A DNA stretch of 28,222 nucleotides from a virus, in IMG/VR virus record IMGVR_UViG_3300025037_000003, positions 1 to 28,222 of that record. One strand, 5' to 3'. The number at the start of each line of letters is the position of its first letter. Within the stretch, counting starts at the first letter, position 1. The notes under the pieces are model-generated. The model had not been told where the DNA came from. It saw only the letters and a program-made list of their open reading frames with translations, and ran no database searches. Below, piece after piece: positions 6,248-13,244 of this stretch. The translations under genes and the position numbers were made by a program.

Positions 6248-6487
6248 ATGGACATCCTAACGCTAGAAAAAGCAGTAAGAATGTATAAGCAAGACCCACT
6301 TGCTGACCTTTTAGGGGTAACGCAGGGCGCTGTCCAGCAAGCAAGTGGCAAAAATCGAAACATATTCATTGTGCAGGACGATGACGGCTACACAGCCTTT
6401 GAAATCAAACCTGCATTTAGAACCAATCCAAATATTAACGATATTAGCCAGCTCATCAGTAGCGGACTACAACCAGAGGAAGCATAA
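6248..6487 (+). CDS. Cro-like repressor
   Basis: A 79-aa protein. Residues 16-40 (DPLADLLGVTQGAVQQASGKNRNIF) form an HTH of the kind seen in short Cro proteins. The rest lacks a peptidase domain. It is the first gene rightward, divergent from the CI-type repressor, with the operators between them. A GGGG site lies before the ATG. By position it should repress the repressor promoter and commit to lytic growth. Confidence 0.8.
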   Translation: MDILTLEKAVRMYKQDPLADLLGVTQGAVQQASGKNRNIFIVQDDDGYTAFEIKPAFRTNPNINDISQLISSGLQPEEA

Positions 6488-6489
6488 CC

Positions 6490-6864
6490 ATGTCCACAAA
6501 TCAATTATCACCTGAGCGGCTTGCATGGTCACGCAATATGCAATCTCAAATCCTGCAAGCGATTGATGCCACAGGGCAACAAGTTGTAGCTAGCTGCATC
6601 GGTATTGACCCAACAGCTATTACAAAAATGAAGTCGGCACAGGGCACAGCAAAACACGGTGACATAGAGCGCCTTTGCCACATTCTTTCAGTAATTGGGT
6701 TGAAGGTTGTGCCAGCAGATATGAAGTGCTACGACGCATCGAAGATTGACATTCTATTTCGCTTGGCTAAAGACAACTTTCAGCGATTAGAGGAAGTTGA
6801 CGACTTTTTCCACGACGACGCTAAGGCTCAAATCGCCGAAGGCACTTACCAACCAAGGGGGTAG
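6490..6864 (+). CDS. CII-like transcriptional regulator
   Basis: A 124-aa protein two bases after the Cro-like stop. The central segment (VVASCIGIDPTAITKMKS) is an HTH and the whole resembles the phage CII family in length and domain layout, with a longer acidic C-terminus (EEVDDFFHDD). In lambda CII activates repressor and integrase promoters to favour lysogeny; the gene order cI-cro-cII supports the same role. GAGGAAG serves as ribosome site. Confidence 0.8.
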   Translation: MSTNQLSPERLAWSRNMQSQILQAIDATGQQVVASCIGIDPTAITKMKSAQGTAKHGDIERLCHILSVIGLKVVPADMKCYDASKIDILFRLAKDNFQRLEEVDDFFHDDAKAQIAEGTYQPRG

Positions 6865-6866
6865 TT

Positions 6867-7022
6867 ATGAACACACAAGACGATCTAGCTTGGAAGCGTG
6901 AGTTTGAACACGTAGAAGAAAAGCAGAGATGCAAAGAGGTGGTCACATTTGCAGGCGGTAAAACCTACCAGTTATCAGAAACAGCTAAGACAACTACATG
7001 GGGCAAAGACAATGAAAAATGA
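6867..7022 (+). CDS. small hypothetical protein (51 aa)
   Basis: A 51-aa charged protein from the ATG at 6867, with AAGGGGG before it, ending 11 bases into the next frame. It has a helical N-terminus (DDLAWKREFEHVEEKQR) and a Thr-rich tail. No family recognised. Its position directly after the CII-like gene and the tight spacing are the main support. Confidence 0.55.
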   Translation: MNTQDDLAWKREFEHVEEKQRCKEVVTFAGGKTYQLSETAKTTTWGKDNEK

Positions 7023-7221
7023 ACACGGCGCATATCTCGCATTAGCAATCGACGCTCAGGACGAGCAGGCCAAAATCAAGGAGAAAAACATGAACACCAT
7101 CAAGGAAGAAAAGCAGCGCAAACGCAATGTCAACACTCAGTTTTGGCACAGCATTAAATCATTGGTTTTTGTCATCTCATGTGCCGCTATCGCCATTTAC
7201 ACACTAATCCATTTTGCATAG
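7012..7221 (+). CDS. small C-terminally membrane-anchored protein
   Basis: The frame ends in one hydrophobic helix (SLVFVISCAAIAIYTLIHF) behind a basic region (KEEKQRKRNVN), which suggests a tail-anchored inner-membrane protein. Two starts are possible. The ATG at 7012 gives 69 aa and tight coupling to the previous gene. The ATG at 7090 gives 43 aa and has a perfect AAGGAG site. The region between reads like coding sequence, so I list the longer form. Function unknown. Confidence 0.55.
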   Translation: MKNEHGAYLALAIDAQDEQAKIKEKNMNTIKEEKQRKRNVNTQFWHSIKSLVFVISCAAIAIYTLIHFA

Positions 7222-7230
7222 GAGCCAGCC

Positions 7231-8193
7231 ATGTCAGACAGAGAAGTGCACTTTCCACCAATGAGCAGCTACCCAAAAAATAGCGATACAGCAATAGCCG
7301 TCGATGCAGTAGAAGCATGGCTCGACCAGTTTCCACACAAACGCGCCGAGAACAAACCAAACGGCGGCATCATTCGCAGCGTAGCGGACACCAGCGACTT
7401 GCGATTGCGCGAAATGTCACCGAGAGAGCGCAAGGTGGCACGCGCTAAAGCCCAGCGTGAGCATAAAGAAGCGCTGAAAAACCTAGCTAAAAAAGAGGCT
7501 CAGGACGCTAAGAAAATCGCCAAGCAGATAGCTATTTGGAAGCGAGAGCAGCGCACTAAATCAAAAGCCAGTGAGCAACCAAAGAAAGTTAAAAAGCATA
7601 ATTACCCATCAACTAGAAAACGTGCCAAGCATAAAGCTGGTCGAGCACTTCCGCAGATTCAGATTGAATCAAATATCAGACGCGACGAGCTAGCCAAGCA
7701 ATTAAAAGCAGGTCAGTTAATAGAGATGGCAGAAAGATCAGGTGGCACTGGCGCAGGTTGCTTGTATAGACAGCAAAAGTTTGACCTAAAGAAGTTAGCG
7801 CAAGCTGGTTTACAGACAGTAAGAATCGCGAGCGCGCTAAACAGGAAGTCTTATTTTGCTTTAAATCAATTTGAAGTCTATCAGTCAGACGTAAAGCTCA
7901 AGGGTAACTTTGATAGCAAGTCAAAGCGAGCAATGCAAGCAGCATTAGCAACTGGCCAGATGGTAGCAGCCGACCAATTCACCAACAGCACAAGATTGGT
8001 TGCAGCTTCAATGACACTCCTATCCAAGCTATTCAATCTTGATATTTACACGGTTTATGACAGCAAAACGATATTAGGCTGGATTTTGCTAGAGGATAAA
8101 TCAAAAGAGGTCGCTTACAAAGAGTTTGAAGCTATCGCGGCAGGGGTTGATGCAACGGTCAAGCAGGTAGTTGCTGCGGGCAACAGGCAATAA
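7231..8193 (+). CDS. unrecognised basic 320-aa protein
   Basis: A 320-aa protein between the CII-like gene and the replication initiator. Residues 60-150 are extremely Lys/Arg/Ala-rich (PRERKVARAKAQREHKEALK) and probably form a long charged coiled coil or nucleic-acid-binding arm. Residues 150-320 look globular, with LVAASMTLLSKLFNLDIYTVYD as the most hydrophobic part. I recognise no family. Its place suggests a role near replication or regulation, but this is position only. A GGAG site precedes the ATG. Confidence 0.7.
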   Translation: MSDREVHFPPMSSYPKNSDTAIAVDAVEAWLDQFPHKRAENKPNGGIIRSVADTSDLRLREMSPRERKVARAKAQREHKEALKNLAKKEAQDAKKIAKQIAIWKREQRTKSKASEQPKKVKKHNYPSTRKRAKHKAGRALPQIQIESNIRRDELAKQLKAGQLIEMAERSGGTGAGCLYRQQKFDLKKLAQAGLQTVRIASALNRKSYFALNQFEVYQSDVKLKGNFDSKSKRAMQAALATGQMVAADQFTNSTRLVAASMTLLSKLFNLDIYTVYDSKTILGWILLEDKSKEVAYKEFEAIAAGVDATVKQVVAAGNRQ

Positions 8194-8225
8194 AAAACGC
8201 CAATCAGGGCAAACTGATCAGCGTT
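8192..8225 (-). terminator. leftward intrinsic terminator before the O gene (tO-like)
   Basis: Read leftward, a 12-bp stem (8225-8214 with 8207-8196, two G-U pairs), a 6-nt loop and a T-run (8197-8192). It points against the surrounding rightward genes. On the plus strand the G-U pairs become mismatches and no T-run follows. It could end an OOP-like antisense transcript. Confidence 0.75.
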
Positions 8226-8260
8226 CAACAACTAAGCAAGCATAGGAGCTTACAAGGAGT

Positions 8261-8289
8261 ATTAAATCATGACCGATGACGAAAGGCAA
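8261..8289 (-). promoter_or_regulatory. possible leftward promoter (pO-like)
   Basis: On the minus strand TTGCCT, a 17-nt spacer and TTTAAT (8266-8261) form a fair sigma-70 match at the very start of the O-like gene. A start near 8254 with the terminator at 8225-8192 would give an RNA of about 60 nt. Untested; such matches also occur by chance. Confidence 0.4.
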
Positions 8290-9225
8290 GAGCTACTAAT
8301 GAATGACTTTGTAAGAGTGCCAAACATTATATTGCAGATGCAACGAGTGCTAAAGAATGGCAATACCTACGCTTGCCTTCAATTCATCTGGTGCAAGACT
8401 GGCGGTTGGGGGCGAAATGAGGACACCATCGCTTACTCGCAATTTATCAATGATAAACGTTATGGAACTGGCTTAGGCGAAAAAACGATACGCAGAGCTG
8501 TAGAAAAACTAGCTGATTTAGGTGTGATCACTATGTCGCCAAGCTTCAATAATATGCACGAGTTTTCCGTAAACGTAGAACGAATAAGAGAGTTGGTAGG
8601 TGATGAAGCATGGTCAAAAAGACCACCCTTAGAAGATACGAGCATGGTCAATTTGACCGAAAGTCCGGTCATTTTGACCGAAAGGGTGGTCAATTTGTCC
8701 GACAAGCATGGTCAATCTGACCACCACACTAGAACTACTACACAAGAACCTTTACACAAGAATACTAATACTTGTGATAGTGAGCCAGATGATCAGGAAA
8801 AACCAAAGAAAACAGCAAAAAGCAAAAAGGTTGATCAAACAACTGATCAAGCAAAAGCACTAATTGATTATTGGAACGACAATCATGGAAAAGGAGACAA
8901 GGCGAATGTAAAACACTCAGTTTGGATAGACACAGTTAAATCACGGTTAAAGACTTTTACCGAGGAAGAAATACGTACGGCAATGCAATCAGTCATCAAT
9001 AGCAACTGGCATCAACAAAACAAGCAAGTGCTGATCAAAAACGCTATCGACAGTAACAAGCGTTGTGAGCAAGCAATCAGCAAGTTTAATCAGACAGCCA
9101 CAGCAAAAACGATTGATCGTAGTACGGACAGACTCGCAGTAAACAACAACTGGGCAGGTGCTAACAAATCGAACATTGTAGCGCCCAACACAAATATCGA
9201 CGACATGTTAGGAGAGCCAACATGA
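8269..9225 (+). CDS. O-like replication initiator
   Basis: A 318-aa protein. Residues 10-110 form the winged-HTH domain of phage replication protein O-type initiators (FVRVPNIILQ, then a recognition region YGTGLGEKTIRRAVEKL). Residues about 115-152 are a linker encoded by five iterons. The C-terminal part, from about 195 to 280 (IDYWNDNH, NSNWHQQNKQVLIKNAID), should meet the helicase loader encoded next, whose ATG overlaps its stop by four bases. AAGGAG precedes the ATG. The layout copies lambda O: initiator, origin inside the gene, loader downstream. Confidence 0.88.
   Translation: MTDDERQELLMNDFVRVPNIILQMQRVLKNGNTYACLQFIWCKTGGWGRNEDTIAYSQFINDKRYGTGLGEKTIRRAVEKLADLGVITMSPSFNNMHEFSVNVERIRELVGDEAWSKRPPLEDTSMVNLTESPVILTERVVNLSDKHGQSDHHTRTTTQEPLHKNTNTCDSEPDDQEKPKKTAKSKKVDQTTDQAKALIDYWNDNHGKGDKANVKHSVWIDTVKSRLKTFTEEEIRTAMQSVINSNWHQQNKQVLIKNAIDSNKRCEQAISKFNQTATAKTIDRSTDRLAVNNNWAGANKSNIVAPNTNIDDMLGEPT
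8612..8722. repeat. iterons of the replication origin (five copies)
   Basis: Five 13-bp near-palindromes with consensus GGTCAATTTGACC at 8612-8624, 8646-8658, 8667-8679, 8688-8700 and 8710-8722. The last four repeat every 21-22 bp, two helical turns, so a bound dimer would sit on one face. A/T-richer DNA follows (8730-8780), a possible unwinding region. Iterons inside the initiator gene are the lambda-type origin design. Confidence 0.85.
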
Positions 9226-10079
9226 ATTTATCAGCAATGATTGAAAGCGGCATGGATTTTAGTCCAAAAGACGTGCAAGCGGAATGTGATCAACACGGAT
9301 TAACTGATCATTATCAAATAGCAGTTATGAATCCAGTCTGCAAGCAATGTGAAGCAGCACAAAAAGAAAAGGCAGCCAAAGAGAACGCCGATGCAATTTA
9401 CAAGAAATACAAATCCATCATGAAATCAAATGGCGTCAATCCAGACGGCAAGCGTTTTGACGAATGGCGCTTTGATCAAGATCAAGCAGAACGTCAGCAA
9501 AAGATTATCGACACACTTAAAAATATAGCATCAAAAATTAAGATTATCGGCATTGATGGTCGCAACGGCAAGCTACCAAACATCATGCTGGTGGGCGGTA
9601 CTGGGTCAGGAAAGACGATGTTAGCCAATGCTTTAGCTAAAGCGGTATATCGCAAAGCGGCCGCAATAGACGTAGATAAAAACACAGATGCTTATCAAGC
9701 TGGCAGATCATGCGCTCAACTGATCACATCAAGAGATATTACTGATCAAGCCAAGGCCACATGGGGCACTTATGGCGATAGTGAGCACCAACTGATAGAT
9801 CGATTGTCAAACATGGAGCTATTGATCATCGATGATTTGGGTGACAGTGATACCGCTAGCAATGAGGCTATGGCTGCAACTGATCGAGGTCGTGTTGGTC
9901 AGATTATCAACAAACGCTACCAAAAACGACCAACGGTGATCACCACTAACTTAACGCCTGATCAGGTCGTTGATCATCTAGGCGATAGGGCTTGGGATCG
10001 TCTGCAAGAGAATCTGATCATCATCCAATGCGACTGGCCTAGCTATCGTCAGTCAGTGGCTAAGGTGGCGTACCTATGA
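9222..10079 (+). CDS. DnaC-like helicase loader ATPase
   Basis: A 285-aa AAA+ ATPase of the DnaC/IstB type. The N-terminus has a likely zinc site (C22, H25 or H30, C40, C43). Walker A is GGTGSGKT at 125-132, Walker B LLIIDD at 200-205, and a sensor-1 like TTNL follows. It should load the host DnaB helicase at the origin in the preceding gene, like lambda P in role but DnaC-like in sequence. It is coupled to the O-like gene by an ATGA overlap. Confidence 0.92.
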   Translation: MNLSAMIESGMDFSPKDVQAECDQHGLTDHYQIAVMNPVCKQCEAAQKEKAAKENADAIYKKYKSIMKSNGVNPDGKRFDEWRFDQDQAERQQKIIDTLKNIASKIKIIGIDGRNGKLPNIMLVGGTGSGKTMLANALAKAVYRKAAAIDVDKNTDAYQAGRSCAQLITSRDITDQAKATWGTYGDSEHQLIDRLSNMELLIIDDLGDSDTASNEAMAATDRGRVGQIINKRYQKRPTVITTNLTPDQVVDHLGDRAWDRLQENLIIIQCDWPSYRQSVAKVAYL

Positions 10080-10267
10080 GACAGATAACAATGATTGAAC
10101 ACAAAGACGGCAAGCTGTCCGGCGAGGTTTTAGAGGACGGCAAATACTGGCAGATACCAGCGTTTGAGTATAGCGGCAAGCACAAAGAGGCTGCGTTGAT
10201 GGATAGGCTAGATATTGTGCAGATTGAGGCGCAACTGGAAGCAGATATAGCAAGGGGTGGGGTATGA
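10076..10267 (+). CDS. small hypothetical protein (63 aa)
   Basis: A 63-aa acidic protein with ATGA overlaps at both ends. A beta-like first half (GKLSGEVLEDGKYWQIPAF) precedes a helix. No family recognised. Translational coupling on both sides is the main evidence that it is real. Confidence 0.6.
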   Translation: MRQITMIEHKDGKLSGEVLEDGKYWQIPAFEYSGKHKEAALMDRLDIVQIEAQLEADIARGGV

Positions 10268-10725
10268 GCAGAAACAAAAAGACAGCAGCGCAAAAGAAGC
10301 GAGAAGCCCAAAAGCGTGACGCGCTAGCTAGGAAGGTTTATTTAGGACAAGCAGAGCCTGAGCCTGAGAAGTTTGAGCCAGTGTATGACGGCTATTTCAA
10401 GATATTCCTTCATGATGACGATTACAAAAGGGCGGCGGATAGAGCTGAGTTTACAGAGGATTGGCGGGCTAACCAAAAGCGCGGCGAGATCATGAGGCGC
10501 GAGCGTAAGTTTCAAGTAACGCTGCATATCATAGATACGGACGGATATAAGCGAGGACTAGAGGGAATGGTATTTACAGTCAAAGGTGGGCAGCGAGCAT
10601 TATCCAAGGTGATATTTGGTTTTGGTAATGGGTTTTGTGACGAGCTGCGAGCAAGGATTAAGAAAGAGTATGACGAAGATTTGAAAGTGGATTTGGTTAA
10701 CAGTTATGCGGTGGTTCGCGCATGA
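10264..10725 (+). CDS. hypothetical protein (153 aa)
   Basis: A 153-aa protein with a Lys/Arg-rich N-terminus (KKTAAQKKREAQKRDALARK) and a compact C-terminal half (FQVTLHIIDTDG, RALSKVIFGFGNGF). The basic arm suggests nucleic-acid contact. It overlaps both neighbours by four bases in the replication/nin-like operon. No family recognised. Confidence 0.65.
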   Translation: MSRNKKTAAQKKREAQKRDALARKVYLGQAEPEPEKFEPVYDGYFKIFLHDDDYKRAADRAEFTEDWRANQKRGEIMRRERKFQVTLHIIDTDGYKRGLEGMVFTVKGGQRALSKVIFGFGNGFCDELRARIKKEYDEDLKVDLVNSYAVVRA

Positions 10726-10916
10726 ACATAAATGACTTGGTGAATGGGTTAATGATCGCGTATTTAATCTGCGCTTACTTCATCGCTTATAGATTTGCAC
10801 TGCTAGCGCATCGAGCATCAAAAAGCACAGCCGTGTCTTTTGGGTTTAATTGGTACGAGAGACTAGCTAGCACTTACGTTTTAGCATTGCCGATATTTTT
10901 ACTTTTGGTTATTTGA
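10722..10916 (+). CDS. small membrane protein (64 aa)
   Basis: A 64-aa protein with two predicted membrane helices (about residues 6-30 and 48-64) joined by a short polar loop. It overlaps the previous gene by four bases. Position, far from the late region, argues against a holin, but an early membrane function such as exclusion or host shut-off cannot be told. Confidence 0.6.
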   Translation: MNINDLVNGLMIAYLICAYFIAYRFALLAHRASKSTAVSFGFNWYERLASTYVLALPIFLLLVI

Positions 10917-10932
10917 TTGGGAAGGTCAGCGC

Positions 10933-11067
10933 GTGAAAAACATCTACAACAAAAAGACGGTACAGCGCATGGAGTGGGTTAAGGCGGACACGGTGGTTAT
11001 CACATACACAGACGGCAGCAAAGAAACAATGAGCCGCAAGAGTTTTGAGCAGATTATTAAGGGGTAG
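10933..11067 (+). CDS. small hypothetical protein (44 aa, GTG start)
   Basis: A 44-aa frame from the GTG at 10933, with GGAAGG upstream, to TAG at 11065. The product is basic with a beta-hairpin look (VVITYTDGSKETM). It fills the gap between the membrane protein and the HNH gene. No family recognised. Confidence 0.5.
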   Translation: MKNIYNKKTVQRMEWVKADTVVITYTDGSKETMSRKSFEQIIKG

Positions 11068-11070
11068 GGT

Positions 11071-11484
11071 GTGAGATTAAACAAAGAACAGCGCGAGGTA
11101 TTAAAGAAAAAATTCGGCGGCAAATGCTCATATTGCGGCATTGAGCTAAACAACCGATGGCAAGCCGACCACTTAGAGCCAGTCGAGCGCGAAGTGATTT
11201 GGTATAAGTGCGAAAAGTCACGGACGATGAAAAGCAAAAGCGGTGATATGCGTAAGCCAGAGCATGACCATATCGACAACATGATGCCGTCCTGTGTCAA
11301 GTGTAATAACGACAAATCGAGCATGACACTAGAGAGCTGGCGCAGAGTCATTAAGGATAGAGTTAAGACGCTCAACACAGACCCAAAATATGCAAGCTAT
11401 CAAAAAGCCAAGCGGTATGGATTGGTTGTTGAGACTGATATTGATGTGGTTTTTTACTTTGAGAAATACGAGGCTGCCGAATGA
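11071..11484 (+). CDS. HNH endonuclease
   Basis: A 137-aa protein, GTG start. Zinc knuckle CSYC (residues 19-22) is paired with CVKC (75-78); ADHLEP with His34 gives the catalytic histidine motif; NN at 79-80 closes the HNH. It is a stand-alone nuclease of the kind found in nin regions, possibly for recombination or packaging; a homing role is not excluded. It overlaps the VRR-NUC gene by four bases. Confidence 0.85.
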   Translation: MRLNKEQREVLKKKFGGKCSYCGIELNNRWQADHLEPVEREVIWYKCEKSRTMKSKSGDMRKPEHDHIDNMMPSCVKCNNDKSSMTLESWRRVIKDRVKTLNTDPKYASYQKAKRYGLVVETDIDVVFYFEKYEAAE

Positions 11485-11852
11485 CCGAACTATCAGAACA
11501 GCAAATACAAAACAAGATTATCCGCGATGCAAAGAAAATACCTTACAAGGGCAGGACGCTAGCGGATTACATCGTACACGTACCGAATGGCGGTAAGCGG
11601 AGTAAACGAGTCGCAGCAGGGTTGAAACATAGCGGGGTTAAGAGCGGCTACCCAGACTTGGTGATAGATATAGCTCGTAATGGCTACCACGGCTTGCGTA
11701 TTGAGCTTAAAGATGAAAGTGGGGGCACTACCTCAGACGACCAAAAGGAGCGCTTACAAATGCTCTCAGACGAAGGTTATTTGGCAGTAGTGAGAAGCGG
11801 CTATAAAGCAGCCTTTGACGAGTTGTTGGATTACATGGGCATTAAGCGATAA
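11481..11852 (+). CDS. VRR-NUC domain nuclease
   Basis: A 123-aa single-domain VRR-NUC protein of the PD-(D/E)XK superfamily. It shows GYPDL with P58-D59 and the E75-L-K77 catalytic pair, plus a conserved NGGKR motif near the start. Stand-alone phage VRR-NUC proteins have been linked to Holliday-junction resolution. Here the same role is likely, in a nin-like cluster where lambda carries rap and ninB-type genes. Confidence 0.88.
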   Translation: MTELSEQQIQNKIIRDAKKIPYKGRTLADYIVHVPNGGKRSKRVAAGLKHSGVKSGYPDLVIDIARNGYHGLRIELKDESGGTTSDDQKERLQMLSDEGYLAVVRSGYKAAFDELLDYMGIKR

Positions 11853-11950
11853 ACACGCACAAAAACGCATCAAATCGGCTCAAGGTGAGGTTTAAGAGTT
11901 GGTTTGATGCAATGGTAGCTTGAAGTTAATTAAATGGGTAGGTGGGCGTT
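11853..11950. repeat. gap with an inverted repeat
   Basis: No supported gene. An 8-bp perfect inverted repeat, GCATCAAA (11867-11874) and TTTGATGC (11903-11910), encloses 28 nt that can form a smaller CTCA/TGAG hairpin. There is no T-run. It may be a processing site, a protein-binding site or a structured leader of the next gene. Confidence 0.4.
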
Positions 11951-12286
11951 ATGATTGATTTTTTCATGTTCTCGTGGGGTGAAGTGCTGACAAGTTTGCG
12001 ATTTGTTTTCGTGTTGGTATTGGCTGTCGTTCTTTTGGTTTTAATAGCGGCTTTTTTGGAAGCATCAAGAATAGCAGTATCTTACGGTAGGGTTTTTAAG
12101 CACGTAATAAAACCTTTGACGTATAAGGATTATTGGCCGTTTATCAAGCACTGCTACCGAGTGCCAAACGCTGGAATACAAACCACATGGAATGATGGTT
12201 CGTACTGGAAAGGTACTGAAAACTGGGCTTATTACGATAAGAAAAAGGGCGAATGGGTGAGAAGTAAAGGAGTAACCAATGATTAG
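11951..12286 (+). CDS. membrane-anchored hypothetical protein (111 aa)
   Basis: A 111-aa protein started at the ATG 11951 (GGTGG upstream); an in-frame GTG three codons earlier is possible. One long hydrophobic helix (residues about 12-38, FVFVLVLAVVLLVLIAAFL) anchors a cytoplasmic or periplasmic tail rich in Tyr and Trp (YWPFIKHCYRV, WAYYDKKKGEW). No family recognised. Confidence 0.6.
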   Translation: MIDFFMFSWGEVLTSLRFVFVLVLAVVLLVLIAAFLEASRIAVSYGRVFKHVIKPLTYKDYWPFIKHCYRVPNAGIQTTWNDGSYWKGTENWAYYDKKKGEWVRSKGVTND

Positions 12287-12440
12287 CAAAGACAAGATTT
12301 GGGTCAACAAAGAAACAAGGCAGTCGGTGTTGGTTTTGTATGTGAGTAATGAGCTGGTGACGTACCAAGCAGCAGATAGTCAGACACCAATGCCAGTGCG
12401 TAAGTTTATCTTTTTGCAAGATTTTGAGGAGTTGTTATGA
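12279..12440 (+). CDS. small hypothetical protein (53 aa)
   Basis: A 53-aa frame starting 8 bases before the previous stop, with AAAGGAG upstream, and ending in an ATGA overlap with the next gene. It looks like a small beta-rich protein (SVLVLYVSNELVTYQ). No family recognised. Confidence 0.6.
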   Translation: MISKDKIWVNKETRQSVLVLYVSNELVTYQAADSQTPMPVRKFIFLQDFEELL

Positions 12441-12955
12441 GTGATATTGAGCTTCGTAGTGTTTGGATTAATAAAAAAGATACAAGAAAGCCGAGGGTTG
12501 CGAGTCGCTTGGTAGTGATTCACAACAAAGCAAAATCATCTTTTGGCGAGACTTGGACAGCGAGTTACTTCAAAGGCAGTTTTTTGGAAAAATTCAGCAC
12601 GATAACATCCGAAAAATTATTATCAGATTATCTCAAAACAGAGTCAAAGTGCATCAATGAGTATTTAGGTGATTTAATTAAAGGCCGCAAAGATGACAGT
12701 GCAAAGCGACGTTACAGCTTGCTACCAAAAGGCACGGTTAATAGCGTGGTCGATGTGTTGGAGTTTGGTTCAAAAAAATACGCAGACAACAACTGGCAAA
12801 AAGTGCCAAACGCAAAGACGCGCTACTACGATGCTGCATTACGGCACATCGACGCTTGGTTTGGTGGTGAGATTAAAGACAGCGAGACAGGTTTGCCGCA
12901 TTTAGCCCATGCGACTTGCTGCCTAATGTTTTTGATGTGGTTTGACAGTGAGTAA
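12437..12955 (+). CDS. dATP/dGTP diphosphohydrolase-like protein (DUF5664/MazZ type)
   Basis: A 172-aa protein. Residues 90-172 fit the dATP/dGTP diphosphohydrolase domain (RRYSLLPKGTVNSVVDVLEFGSKKY is its opening, written here in two halves: RRYSLLPKG and VVDVLEFGSKKY), with NNWQKV, RYYDAALRHIDAWFGGE and GLPHLAHATCC following. These supply the acidic and His residues of the MazG-like fold. Relatives trim purine dNTPs, and in Z-genome phages they support 2-aminoadenine; no PurZ is seen here. The N-terminal 90 residues look like a separate module. Confidence 0.8.
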   Translation: MSDIELRSVWINKKDTRKPRVASRLVVIHNKAKSSFGETWTASYFKGSFLEKFSTITSEKLLSDYLKTESKCINEYLGDLIKGRKDDSAKRRYSLLPKGTVNSVVDVLEFGSKKYADNNWQKVPNAKTRYYDAALRHIDAWFGGEIKDSETGLPHLAHATCCLMFLMWFDSE

Positions 12956-13244
12956 GCGCGATAACGACAGGCTAAAAGCCATTCGTAAGATGATTTGCTG
13001 TGAGTGCGGCGCTGATGCACCAAATCAAGCCGCTCATAGCAACTTTGGCATACATGGTAAGGGCAAGGGGGTTAAGGCAGATGACTGCTATACAATCCCT
13101 TTGTGTTATTCATGCCATGCCGATTTAGATCAGAACTTATCACAGCAGACAAGGCAGCAGCAGATGGATTGGTTTAATCGCAAACTTAAATTTATCAACG
13201 AGGTATTGGATGACCAAGAAAAAGGCGAAACCTCAGTATTTTAG
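12948..13244 (+). CDS. YbcO-like (DUF1364) nuclease
   Basis: A 98-aa protein started at the GTG 12948. Cysteines near residues 17-20 (CCEC), AAHSNFG with His30, and LCYSCHADLDQ (C53, C56, H57) match the treble-clef, HNH-like layout of YbcO/DUF1364 proteins, which lambdoid phages keep in the nin region. DNase activity is inferred from family. It overlaps the NinB gene by 35 bases. Confidence 0.8.
   Translation: MSKRDNDRLKAIRKMICCECGADAPNQAAHSNFGIHGKGKGVKADDCYTIPLCYSCHADLDQNLSQQTRQQQMDWFNRKLKFINEVLDDQEKGETSVF

Noticed and set aside
10722-10916. Two-helix membrane protein as holin
   Set aside because: It lies in the early operon with no endolysin or spanin beside it.
12437-12955. Evidence for a 2-aminoadenine (Z) genome
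   Set aside because: The dATP/dGTP diphosphohydrolase family is common in ordinary phages, and no PurZ or DpoZ is visible here.
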